Of a DNA stretch of 64,000 nt, positions 36,501-44,457 are shown piece after piece. The notes beneath the pieces were generated by a model. The model did no database searches and was not told the origin of the DNA. It was given only the letters and a program-made list of their open reading frames with translations. How positions within the stretch are numbered: the first letter of the stretch is position 1; each line of letters opens with the position of its first letter. The stretch is from Novosphingobium sp. Leaf2. Lineage in GTDB: Bacteria; Pseudomonadota; Alphaproteobacteria; Sphingomonadales; Sphingomonadaceae. The position numbers and the translations under genes are program-made. The stretch is from positions 496,001 to 560,000 of the forward strand of contig NZ_LMJY01000012.1 of the NCBI RefSeq assembly GCF_001421325.1, in the 5' to 3' direction.

Positions 36501-37104
36501 TTACCAGCTGTTCGGCCGCACCATCCAGGTATGGAACACCTATCGCCAGACGGACGCCTTCACCGAAGGCAAACCCTGGCTGCTGCGCTTCTTCGACCAG
36601 ATCCGCTTCTACCCGGTCAGCGCCGAGGAACTGGCCGACTGGCGGCGGGAGTTTCCCACCGGGCGGCGTTCCATCCGCATCGAGCAATCCGAATTTAGGC
36701 TGGCGGACTATCGCGCGTTTCTGGCGCGCAATGCAGAGGGAATCACCGCCTTCGAGGAACGCCGCAAGGCCGCCTTCGACGAGGAGCGCGCCGAGTGGGA
36801 GCGCCGGGGCGAATTCGATCAGGTGGCCGATCTTGGCGAAGCCGAAGCGCCGGCAGATGCGGCAGTGGAGCTTCCTGCCGGTTCCGATCTGGTCGAAGCG
36901 CCCTATGGCGGCAGCGTCACGAAATTGCTGGTGGCGGCGGGCGATACCGTCACCGCCGGAGACAAGATAGCGATCATCGAGGCGATGAAGATGGAAACGT
37001 CGGTGGAAAGCCCCGGCAGCGGCACCGTGGCCGCGCTGTACATGCAGGAGGGGCAATCGTTGCAACCGGGCGCGCCGATGCTGGCGCTGAGGCGGCACGC
37101 ATGA
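33508..37104 (+). CDS. Biotin-dependent guanidine (urea) carboxylase
   Basis: 1198 residues. Domain order: biotin carboxylase (1-445; FDTVLIANRGAIATRI, KATAGGGGIGM, EMNTRLQVEHGVTE), carboxyltransferase of the KipA/KipI type (about 449-1005; VISGGTATTVQDWPGR onward), the urea-carboxylase C-terminal region (VVGIGGAYMCIYGMEGPGGY), then a biotinyl domain with EAMKMETS and biotinylated Lys1161. It carboxylates its substrate using ATP and bicarbonate. Co-transcription with the DUF1989 pair indicates guanidine as the substrate; such enzymes were first named urea carboxylases. An Asn/Asp position in the carboxyltransferase is reported to set the preference, but I cannot place it without an alignment. 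Confidence 0.93.
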   Translation: MSFDTVLIANRGAIATRIIRTLRRMGLRSVAVYSEADEGSNHVSEADEAICIGGARASESYLNIPAILAAARASGAGAIHPGYGFLAENVEFAQACEQAGIVFIGPTVPNIRTFGLKHSARALAAAHKVPLAPGTDLLTDENQAVFAAWEIGYPVMLKATAGGGGIGMRVCEDEASLRESFEAVVRQGLSNFGDAGVFLESYIRRARHIEVQLFGDGKGRVIALGERDCSLQRRNQKVVEEAPAPLLPQPVREALFDAAVRLGQAAQYRSAGTVEFLYDADREQFFFLEMNTRLQVEHGVTEAVMGIDLVEWMVRGAAEDFTFLDGPAPTPQGHAVQMRLYAEDPSLDYRPTSGTLTALEFPSDIRVETWCSSGSTVSAWYDPMLAKLIVHAPTRAEAVTAAQRAIDASRADGIETNLRWLRDVVRAPAFTSGEVSTRVLDTIAYQPRSIRVISGGTATTVQDWPGRQKLWAVGVPPSGPMDDQSFRLGNRLLGNPEGTPGLEATVTGPSLAFVAPARICLTGADFGATLDGVRVDPGVPIDVAAGQTLAMGRASSGGLRGYILFAGGLDIAPYLGSCSTFELGQFGGHAARRLLAGDTLHLGDGDTGAALPQVALPAINNEWTLRVLYGPHGAPDFFRDEDVSTFLAAAWRVHYNSNRTGVRLIGPKPRWARTDGGEAGLHPSNIHDNPYAIGAVDFTGDMPIILGPDGPSLGGFVCPFVVIAADRWKIGQLAPGDKLRFAPVTIEDAGQADAAQRALISDGLSPAQGPVSAIETLSPILAEIPEGPGRPRTVYRQQGDRNILVEYGPIVLDIELRIRVHALMTELERLALPGIIDIVPGIRSLQLHFDGETMRPAAALAALIDAEERLGDLEDFTIPSRVVHLPLSWRDPATIETIAKYMATVRADAPWCPDNIEFIRRINGLADADAVENLIFDANYLVMGLGDVYLGAPVATPVDPRHRLVTTKYNPARTWTPPNVVGIGGAYMCIYGMEGPGGYQLFGRTIQVWNTYRQTDAFTEGKPWLLRFFDQIRFYPVSAEELADWRREFPTGRRSIRIEQSEFRLADYRAFLARNAEGITAFEERRKAAFDEERAEWERRGEFDQVADLGEAEAPADAAVELPAGSDLVEAPYGGSVTKLLVAAGDTVTAGDKIAIIEAMKMETSVESPGSGTVAALYMQEGQSLQPGAPMLALRRHA

Positions 37105-38870
37105 GCGCCGCGCCGCGCCAGAGCGCAGCGGCCATCGCCGCCGCCGTCCAGTCCGGCAACACCAGCGCGCAAGAGGTTGCCGCCGAAACCCTGGCGCGCA
37201 TCGCGGCTTACGATGCGGTTCAGCCGCAGATATGGATCAGCCGTGCCAATCGCGACGATCTGCTGGCCGCCGCCCGCGCCATCGACGCGCGCATCGCCAA
37301 CGGGGAAGTCCTGCCGCTGGCCGGGGTACCGTTCGCGGTGAAGGACAATATCGACGTGGCCGGCTTTGCCACCACCGCCGCCTGCCCGGCCTTTGCCTAT
37401 GATCCGGACTCCAGCGCCGCTGTGGTGCAACGCCTGCTCGATGCCGGCGCGCTGTGCGTGGGCAAGACCAACCTGGACCAGTTCGCCACCGGGCTGGTGG
37501 GCACGCGCAGTCCCTATGGCATTCCGCGCAACGCCTATAACCTGGCCTACGTCAGCGGCGGGTCCAGTTCGGGATCGTCCGTGGCGGTGGCCGCAGGGCT
37601 TGTCGCTTTCGCGCTGGGCACCGATACCGCCGGGTCGGGCCGGGTGCCGGCCGCGTTCAATCACCTGATCGGCTTCAAGCCCAGCAAGGGCCGCTGGAGC
37701 ACGCGCGGGCTGGTGCCGGCCTGCCGCACGCTGGATTGCATCACGGTATTTACCGATGATACCGTCGATGCCCGGCTGGTGGATCACGTGGTCGCCGGGT
37801 TCGACCCGCGCGATCCGTATTCCAAGCCGCTGATAGACCGCACCATGGGCACCCGGCGCATCGGCGTGCCGCGCGCACATCAACGCAACTGGTTCGGCGA
37901 CGGCGAGGCGCAATATCTCTATGACCGCGCGCTTGCCACGCTGGCCCGTAGCGCCCAGATCGTGGAGATAGACTACGCGCCGCTGCAGGAAGCCGCGCAG
38001 TTGCTGTATGGCGGCCCGTGGGTGTCTGAACGCACCGCCGCCATGGCCGATATCCTGGCCACGAACCCCGACGCGGTGGACGAAACCGTGCGCGCGGTGG
38101 TGCAGCCCGGCAGCGCGTTCAGCGCGGTGGATCTGTTCAACGGCATGTATCGTCTGGCCGAAATCAAGCGCCACGCCGATACGCTGTGGAGCGGGATCGA
38201 CATGCTCGCCTTCCCCACCACCGGCACCACATACCGGGTGGCGGAACTGCTGGCGGCCCCCATCGCGCTCAACAGCAACCTGGGGTTCTACACCAATTTC
38301 GTGAACCTGCTGGACATGGCCGCCGTAGCGGTTCCAGCGGGCATCAGGGCCAACGCGACCGGGTTTGGCATCACCCTGATCGGCCCGGCGGACAGCGACC
38401 GCGCCCTGCTGGACGCGGCTGATGCCTACCTTGCCAGCGCCGAGCTTTCCGCCGTCCCACCACTTGATACAGAGGGTAAGATGCAAACCGTAAAACTGGC
38501 CGTCGTCGGCGCGCACCTGAAAGACATGCCGCTGCACTGGCAGCTGACATCGCGCGATGCCACGTTCGTCGGCGCGTTCGAAACCGCACCCAATTACCGG
38601 CTCTACGCCATGGCCGACAGCGTCCCGCCAAAGCCCGCGCTGGTGCACAGCGACAGCGGCGCACCGATCGCGGTGGAGGTGTACGAACTGGGCGTGGCCG
38701 AATTCGGCAGCTTCGTGGTGGATGTGCCTGCGCCGCTGGCGATCGGCACGGTCACCCTGGCCGATGGCAGCAGCGTCAAGGGCTTCGTCGCCGAACCGCG
38801 CGCGATGGATGGCGCGGAAGACATCACCAGCCTGGGCGGCTGGCGCGCCTATATCGCACGCGGGGCCTGA
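37101..38870 (+). CDS. atzF: Allophanate hydrolase
   Basis: 589 residues; ATGA overlap with the carboxylase. The amidase-signature domain has a Lys81-Ser155-Ser179 triad (AVKDNIDVAG, SGGSSSGSS, GTDTAGSGR) with spacing identical to the AtzF triad I remember. The C-terminal domain (~480-589, starting KLAVVGAHLKDMPLHWQL) is the allophanate hydrolase C-terminal domain, which in known enzymes removes a carboxyl group from N-carboxyurea-type intermediates. It converts allophanate to ammonia and CO2, completing the pathway. Confidence 0.95.
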   Translation: MSAAPRQSAAAIAAAVQSGNTSAQEVAAETLARIAAYDAVQPQIWISRANRDDLLAAARAIDARIANGEVLPLAGVPFAVKDNIDVAGFATTAACPAFAYDPDSSAAVVQRLLDAGALCVGKTNLDQFATGLVGTRSPYGIPRNAYNLAYVSGGSSSGSSVAVAAGLVAFALGTDTAGSGRVPAAFNHLIGFKPSKGRWSTRGLVPACRTLDCITVFTDDTVDARLVDHVVAGFDPRDPYSKPLIDRTMGTRRIGVPRAHQRNWFGDGEAQYLYDRALATLARSAQIVEIDYAPLQEAAQLLYGGPWVSERTAAMADILATNPDAVDETVRAVVQPGSAFSAVDLFNGMYRLAEIKRHADTLWSGIDMLAFPTTGTTYRVAELLAAPIALNSNLGFYTNFVNLLDMAAVAVPAGIRANATGFGITLIGPADSDRALLDAADAYLASAELSAVPPLDTEGKMQTVKLAVVGAHLKDMPLHWQLTSRDATFVGAFETAPNYRLYAMADSVPPKPALVHSDSGAPIAVEVYELGVAEFGSFVVDVPAPLAIGTVTLADGSSVKGFVAEPRAMDGAEDITSLGGWRAYIARGA

Positions 38871-38919
38871 CCGGCTGCAAAGGGCTCATTGTCCACACAC
38901 GTTCACTAAGGGGGCACAC

Positions 38920-39864
38920 ATGCGCAAGCGCGAATTGATGGCTTTGGCGATAGGTATGGTCGGGCTCGGGGTATCTGCCGCCGCATCAGCAAAAGGCGAG
39001 CAGGTTATCGCCGTGCCCGGCTTTGCCGACTTTCTGGCCGTCGATGGCAAAACCGTGTGGGCCACCAACAAGGGCCGGGTGGAACAATGGTCGCGCAAGG
39101 GCAAGCTGGCGCAAGTGGCGATGGCGCACCCGTGCGGGGCGATGGCGATCGCCAATGGCGCGTTGTGGGTTGCCGATTGCGGAAAAGGTACGCTCAATCG
39201 CATAGATATTCGCACCGCCACGCTGACCGCCACGATCCCTACCGGCATCGCCAATCCCAAGGGTGAGCTTAACGTGGTAGCGGGCGACGGGTCGATCTGG
39301 GTGGCCAGCGACGCGAAAGGCATGGTCGCGCGCATAGATCCGGCCACCAACGCGGTGATCGCTTCGGTCCCCGTTGATCCGGGCACGTGGTACCTCGCGT
39401 TCGGGGAAGGCGCGGTGTGGGCGGTCAGCGCCTCGCAGCAATCGTTGCAGCGCATCGATCCCAGGACCAACACCGTCACCGTGCGCACACCCCTGGGCAA
39501 GGAGCCCGGTTTCCTGGCCGCCGGCGAAGGCGCGGTGTGGGTGCAGGAACAAGGCGATGGCACCGTTGCCCGCATCGACCCTGTAAGCGGCGTGGTGACC
39601 GGGCGGATCAAGGTGGGCGACAATCTCAAGTGGGGCGATATCGATACCGGCGGCGGCAAAGTGTGGCTGCGCACCACGGACGATCAGGTGTTCGTGGTCA
39701 TCGATCACGCCTCCTCGGCGATCGAAGCGCGCATCGGAAAGCCCGCTGGCAGCGGCGCGCTGCGCTACACCCCGTCCGGCATCTGGACCTCCGCGCATGA
39801 CGAGCACGCGCTGACATGGTGGCCACGCTCGGCCGTGAAGCGACAGTTGCGCGGCGAACAGTAA
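38920..39864 (+). CDS. Periplasmic beta-propeller protein (YVTN/Vgb-like repeats)
   Basis: 314 residues; ATG 38920 has AAGGGGG five bases upstream. A signal peptide (cleavage near ASAKG) is followed by about six ~42-residue repeats with the pattern G-x-x-WV-x-x-x-x-x-x-x-x-RID-x-x-T, for example VARIDPATNAVIASVPV and LQRIDPRTNTVTVRTPL. This is a beta-propeller like virginiamycin-B lyase and YVTN proteins. It lies 49 bases after the allophanate hydrolase on the same strand and may be the last operon gene. No catalytic residues were recognised; a periplasmic binding or scaffold role is inferred. Confidence 0.75.
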   Translation: MRKRELMALAIGMVGLGVSAAASAKGEQVIAVPGFADFLAVDGKTVWATNKGRVEQWSRKGKLAQVAMAHPCGAMAIANGALWVADCGKGTLNRIDIRTATLTATIPTGIANPKGELNVVAGDGSIWVASDAKGMVARIDPATNAVIASVPVDPGTWYLAFGEGAVWAVSASQQSLQRIDPRTNTVTVRTPLGKEPGFLAAGEGAVWVQEQGDGTVARIDPVSGVVTGRIKVGDNLKWGDIDTGGGKVWLRTTDDQVFVVIDHASSAIEARIGKPAGSGALRYTPSGIWTSAHDEHALTWWPRSAVKRQLRGEQ

Positions 39865-39881
39865 GCCGACCTGCGCACGGT

Positions 39882-40442
39882 TCAATCGGCGGCGCGCCAT
39901 CTGGTCATCGCCGCATCGTAGGCCCTACGCGCCGTCTTGACCGTGCGTTCAAGGTGGGCCGTGCGCGCCTTCGCGTCCTTGCCCAATTGCACGATACGAT
40001 CGGCAAGGGTCTGGCGCTCTGCCTCGATGCGCGCGATTTCGTCAGCCAGTTCCTGCCGATCGCGGTCCAGGCGCGCTTGCGCATCGTCCAGCGCGGCGCG
40101 GCTTGGACGCTTGGGGCGCGGCGTATCGGCTTTGCCGGCCTTGCCCGCCGCTTTGGGTTTGCCCCCATCCTTGGCTTTGCCCACCGCCTTGGATTTGGCC
40201 AGCACTTTGGGAAGCGAGGCCAGATGCTCGTCAAGCGTGCCGCGCGCAACCGTGATGACGGTGCCCGGATCGGCAAGCGGGGCCTTGGTGAGTTCCGGGT
40301 CGGTAACCTGCCGCGCCGCGCCCGATGCGAACAGATCGCCCTTCGCGCCCCAGGCCGCCAGCGCCGCCTTGCGGCTTGTCACCGCAACGTAGGCATCGTG
40401 AAACCCGATGGCGGTGGCAAATACTTTAAGTTTTGCAGCCAT
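39882..40442 (-). CDS. Lys/Ala-rich coiled-coil protein of unknown function
   Basis: 186 residues. The N-terminal ~75 residues (MAAKLKVFATAIGFHDAYVAV, AALAAWGAKGDLFASGAA) form a small globular domain that recurs in sphingomonads. A basic Lys/Ala/Pro linker follows, then a ~75-residue coiled coil (RLDRDRQELADEIARIEAER...). No signal peptide or membrane helix. It starts 10 bases after the GH130 gene stop and is the last gene of that operon. I recognise no function. Confidence 0.72.
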   Translation of the reverse strand: MAAKLKVFATAIGFHDAYVAVTSRKAALAAWGAKGDLFASGAARQVTDPELTKAPLADPGTVITVARGTLDEHLASLPKVLAKSKAVGKAKDGGKPKAAGKAGKADTPRPKRPSRAALDDAQARLDRDRQELADEIARIEAERQTLADRIVQLGKDAKARTAHLERTVKTARRAYDAAMTRWRAAD

Positions 40443-40451
40443 CGCGCCGAC

Positions 40452-41594
40452 TTAGCCGGGCGCAAACGCGGTTTTGGGCACGTGGGTAATACGGCACGCC
40501 AAGTCCGCCTCGCCCGATGCCACGATGTAATGATCGCCGGCATCGACGATGCCGGTGGTGAACACCACGTCGCGGATATACATCTGGTGTTCGAGCGGGC
40601 GGGTCAGTTCGGGGTTGGGCTCCAGCAGCGGATGATGCTGCGTTCGAATGACCACGCTGGGATCGTCGGCATCCAGAATCGACCAGTACGTGCGATAGAT
40701 GCCCACCACTTCCTTGGGCTCCACCCCGTGCCACAAGGTCAGCCACCCGCCTTCCGCAATGCCTTGGGTCAATACCGGCGGGCTGCCGCCGCCCATGCGC
40801 GCGGTGGCAAGGGTGGCGGCATGCGGACGGATGCCCGGCTTCGCGCTCGGCTTCCAGAATAGCGCGTCGGGCGAGTGCGCCAGGTTGATGGAGGGGCCCG
40901 CGCGCCATTCGCTGCCGGGGGGGTAGGCGAAATACAGATCACCCAGCGGACGGGTTTGTGCCCAATAGTGGCCACCGATCAGCCCTTCGAAGATCAGCAT
41001 GTCCTTGTTCTGGTGGTCCAGCACGATGTCCGCGAACGTCCAGTCCAGCCCGTTGTCGGACGTATAGAGCGTGGTGGAATGCCGCTCTGGGCTGACCGAG
41101 CACGTGGTCATCAGCCAGCGCTGGCCCACTTTGCTGATGCGTGCATCCTCGATCCCGTAGCATTGCAGGCTGCTGGCAGGCGCAATCGCCTTGTCGTAAT
41201 GAATGGCAACAATTGCCAGTCCGTCCGGCGTCAGTTCGACCGGCAGCAGCCACGACAGCGAGGTCAGCGCCATGACCTTCCAGCCGCCCCCGCTCAGCAT
41301 GAACTTGCGGGGGTCGGTGGTGTCGGCATGTTCCAGCGGCCAGGCGTCCAGCGCATAGCGTCCGCCGTCCGCCTCGTCCCAGCGGATCGCGTGGACATGC
41401 CCGTCGAACACCGGCTGGCGCAACGCCTCGGCGATCCGCACCATCAGCAGCAGGTTGCCATTGGGAAGCCTCGTCAGGCCGGGGTTGAACGCGCCCAGCA
41501 CGTAGGTCTCCACGCCCAGTTGGCCCGCCAGCGGCGAGCGCGACAGGTCGATATCGTCAGGCACGAGGACCAGGGTATCGATGTCGTACGTCAC
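40452..41594 (-). CDS. Glycoside hydrolase family 130-like protein (five-bladed propeller)
   Basis: 380 residues from GTG 41594 (GGAG six bases upstream). Upstream in-frame codons belong to the M3 peptidase gene read in another frame. Recognisable pieces are FNPGLTRLPNGNLLLMVRI, CYGIEDARISKVGQRWLM, GIYRTYWSILDADDPS and EHQMYIRDVVFTTGIV, matching GH130 mannosyl phosphorylases/mannosidases. The usual substrates are beta-mannosides, cleaved by phosphorolysis or hydrolysis. Placement in a peptidase/transglutaminase operon is unusual. Assignment rests on motif recognition only. Confidence 0.75.
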   Translation of the reverse strand: MTYDIDTLVLVPDDIDLSRSPLAGQLGVETYVLGAFNPGLTRLPNGNLLLMVRIAEALRQPVFDGHVHAIRWDEADGGRYALDAWPLEHADTTDPRKFMLSGGGWKVMALTSLSWLLPVELTPDGLAIVAIHYDKAIAPASSLQCYGIEDARISKVGQRWLMTTCSVSPERHSTTLYTSDNGLDWTFADIVLDHQNKDMLIFEGLIGGHYWAQTRPLGDLYFAYPPGSEWRAGPSINLAHSPDALFWKPSAKPGIRPHAATLATARMGGGSPPVLTQGIAEGGWLTLWHGVEPKEVVGIYRTYWSILDADDPSVVIRTQHHPLLEPNPELTRPLEHQMYIRDVVFTTGIVDAGDHYIVASGEADLACRITHVPKTAFAPG

Positions 41595-41620
41595 GAAAGT
41601 CTCCTGCGCTTGTGGCCCGG

Positions 41621-43645
41621 TCACACGTCCGCCAGATGCCGTGATCGCATCAGCGCGGCGGGATCGGGCGCGCGGCCCATCAGGGCCACGAACGAGTCCA
41701 TCGGATCGCGCGTATCCCCAACGCTCAGGATCTCGGTCCGGAAACGGTCGGCCAGCACGGGATCGAAGATATCGCCGCTTGCCGTAAACGCCTCGAACAC
41801 ATCCGCATCGAGCGCCTCGGACCAGGCGTAGCTGTAATACGCGCTGGCGTAGCCGCCATCGAACACGTGGGTGAAGCACGGGAACCGGTGGCGCAGGCCG
41901 ATCTGCGGCGGCATGCCGATCCGGTCCAGCTCCGCCGCCACGAAACCGCGCGGATCGGCGCGCGCCGCCGCGGACCCGTGCACCGCCAAATCGACCAGCG
42001 CACAACTGATCAGCTCCACCGTGGCAAACCCCTGCCCGTATCCTTCGGCATTGCGAATCGCTGCAATCAATGCGTCCGGCATGCCAAGGGCAGAGAGCAC
42101 TTCACCGCTCACGATCCAGTTTTCCATCAGCTTGCTGGGAAACTCGACGAAATCGCGTGCCACTGCCGTGCCCGACTGGCTGGGATAGGTAACGCGTGAG
42201 AGCAACCCGTGCAGGGCATGGCCGAACTCATGGAACAGCGTGCGCGCTTCGTTGATCGAAAGCTGCGTGGCACCGCGATCGGGCGGCGGCGCGGGCGCGA
42301 AGTTAGCAACGAGGTAGACGATCGGCAGCACCGGCCCGTCCATACTCTCCTGCACGCGCAGGCTGCCCATCCACGCGCCGCCGTGCTTTTCGGGCCGGGC
42401 GAGATAATCGGTGAGCAACAGCCCGACCGCCCCGCCGGTGCCATCGCGCACCTCCCACGTCTCCGCGTCAGAGTGATAGCCGCCGATGTCGGGGCGAGGC
42501 ACGAAAGCCAGGCCGTACAGCCGCCCTGCGGTGTCGAACGCAGCCTGGCGCACCCGGTCCAGCCGCAAGTGGGCCGCCACGGCTGCGCCATCCAGCGCAT
42601 AGTCCGAACGGCGCACGCGCTCCGCATAAAAGCGCCAGTCCCACGGCGCCAGGGTGAAGCCGCCACCGTCCGCATCGATCAGCGCCTGCAACTGTGCTGC
42701 TTCGGCTTCGGCGCTGCGCTTGCCCGGCACCCACAACCGGCGCAGCAGCTCCAGCGCGGCGTCCGGCGTGCCGGCCATGCTGTCTTCCAATGCGTAGTCG
42801 CAATGGTCGGCATAGCCCAGCAGCACGGCACGCTCGTCACGCAAGGCCAGAATGTGCGCAACGACCGCCCAGTTGTCGTGCGCCCCGCCGTCGCAGCGGG
42901 CGTTGAAGCCGCGCCAAAGCGTTTCGCGCAGGTCACGGCGCGTTGAAAAACTGAGAAAGTTTTCGTAGTCCGTGCGGTTCAAGGTGATGTGAAACCGGCC
43001 CTCCCACCCGGCGGCGGCGGCCACGGCGGCGGCGCTGTCCCGCATGGCGGCAGGCAATCCGTCCAGATCGTCCGCCGCCAGATCCAGCACCCAAGCGGTC
43101 GATGCGGACAGCACATTGTGGCCGAACTGCACGGACAGCGCGGACAATTCCATACCGATCGCGGCAAAGCGTTCCTTGTCCGACGCCGACAACGCCGATC
43201 CGCCGCGCAGGAAGCTCTTGTGGCTGCCCTCGACCAGCCGCACCTGCTCCGGCGTGAGGCCGGTGGTGCGCCGCGCTTCGTATACCTCGGCCACCCGCGC
43301 GGCCAGTGCCGCGTCATGGCTGATCGCGATGCCATGCGCGCTAAGCAGCGTAGACACCGCGCCTTCGATCGCGCGGATGTCCGGCGTCCCATGCGCGGAC
43401 GAGAGCATCCAGAACAGCCGCCGTACGCGCGCAAGTGGCTCACCGGCGCGTTCCAGCGCCGCAATCGTGTTGTCGAACGTCGGCGCATCCCCCTGCCCCG
43501 CTATCGCCGCGATCTCGGCGCGGTGCCACGCGGTGGCGGTTTCGAGCGCGGGTAGAAAGTCCTGCGCCCGCACGCTGGCAAAATCCGGTGCGCCCAGCGG
43601 CCCATCCCAGGCGCGCAGCAGCGGGTTTGCCGCGCCGTCATTCAA
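41621..43645 (-). CDS. M3 family zinc oligopeptidase (Dcp/OpdA-like)
   Basis: 674 residues from TTG 43645, which overlaps the preceding transglutaminase gene by eight bases; ATG at 43641-43639 is out of frame. The zinc motif HEFGHALHG (His472, Glu473, His476) and downstream FVEFPSKLMENW are M3 hallmarks. No signal peptide, so a cytoplasmic degradation of short peptides is expected. It is 26 bases upstream of the GH130 gene. Confidence 0.92.
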   Translation of the reverse strand: MNDGAANPLLRAWDGPLGAPDFASVRAQDFLPALETATAWHRAEIAAIAGQGDAPTFDNTIAALERAGEPLARVRRLFWMLSSAHGTPDIRAIEGAVSTLLSAHGIAISHDAALAARVAEVYEARRTTGLTPEQVRLVEGSHKSFLRGGSALSASDKERFAAIGMELSALSVQFGHNVLSASTAWVLDLAADDLDGLPAAMRDSAAAVAAAAGWEGRFHITLNRTDYENFLSFSTRRDLRETLWRGFNARCDGGAHDNWAVVAHILALRDERAVLLGYADHCDYALEDSMAGTPDAALELLRRLWVPGKRSAEAEAAQLQALIDADGGGFTLAPWDWRFYAERVRRSDYALDGAAVAAHLRLDRVRQAAFDTAGRLYGLAFVPRPDIGGYHSDAETWEVRDGTGGAVGLLLTDYLARPEKHGGAWMGSLRVQESMDGPVLPIVYLVANFAPAPPPDRGATQLSINEARTLFHEFGHALHGLLSRVTYPSQSGTAVARDFVEFPSKLMENWIVSGEVLSALGMPDALIAAIRNAEGYGQGFATVELISCALVDLAVHGSAAARADPRGFVAAELDRIGMPPQIGLRHRFPCFTHVFDGGYASAYYSYAWSEALDADVFEAFTASGDIFDPVLADRFRTEILSVGDTRDPMDSFVALMGRAPDPAALMRSRHLADV

Positions 43646-44453
43646 GGGAAGCGACCTCGTCGGTATACACGTCGAAGCGTTCGAGAATGGCGGGGCCAAA
43701 CGCGGTGGTCAGCGCCACGTCGGTGGCATCGCGACCCCGCGCCATCAGGATGCGCCCGATGCGCGGCTTGTTGTGACGTGCATCATGGGTGTACCAGTTG
43801 CCGTCGATATACGCGTCGAACCAAGCGCTGAAATCCATCGGCGCATCCGATACCGGCACCCCGATATCCCCCAGATACCCGGTGCAATAGCGCGCAGGGA
43901 TGTTCATGCACCGGCACAAGGTGACCGCCAGATGCGCGAAATCACGGCATACCCCCTGGCGTTCCTGATAGGCGTTCCAGGCCGTCTTGTCGGGACGGGC
44001 ATAATGATAGCCGAACTCGATATGGTTATGCGCGAAATCGACGATCGCCTCCACCCGGTCTCGCGCGCTGGTGTAATGCCCAAAGTTGCTCCATGCCACG
44101 CCCATGAGACGGTCGGTTTCGCAGTAGCGGCTGCCCAGCAGGAACGGCATCACGAAATCGGGTAAGTCCTCGACCGCCATCTGCGGACCGTCCGGCGCGC
44201 GCATGTCAGGCAGGCCGTTGTCCTCGATCACGAATTCGCACGAGAGCGTTACGCCGCCCGGCGGAATGCTGAGGCGCGTCGCCACGTTGCCGAAGGCGTC
44301 CTCATATTGGTACAGCGGAATGTCCGGGTCCGCCAGCAGGCGCTGCGGGGTGCGAAGGTCCTGATGGCGCGAGGGATGCAGGCTTAGCATCGCCATCATC
44401 GCGGTCTTCGTCTCGGTCTGGAAACGGATGTCATATCCGCAGCGGATCAGCAT
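43638..44453 (-). CDS. Transglutaminase-like cysteine protein 2
   Basis: 271 residues with a transglutaminase core: Cys in ERQGVCRDFAHLAVTLCR, then a region DFSAWFDAYIDGNWYTHDAR that supplies the aromatic, His and Asp positions. The expected HAW motif is replaced by FSAWFDAY, while the later His in THDARH may act as base. It starts 4 bases after the first transglutaminase gene and overlaps the M3 peptidase. Such bacterial proteins are usually predicted cysteine peptidases or amidases. Confidence 0.87.
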   Translation of the reverse strand: MLIRCGYDIRFQTETKTAMMAMLSLHPSRHQDLRTPQRLLADPDIPLYQYEDAFGNVATRLSIPPGGVTLSCEFVIEDNGLPDMRAPDGPQMAVEDLPDFVMPFLLGSRYCETDRLMGVAWSNFGHYTSARDRVEAIVDFAHNHIEFGYHYARPDKTAWNAYQERQGVCRDFAHLAVTLCRCMNIPARYCTGYLGDIGVPVSDAPMDFSAWFDAYIDGNWYTHDARHNKPRIGRILMARGRDATDVALTTAFGPAILERFDVYTDEVASLE

Positions 44454-44457
44454 GGGG

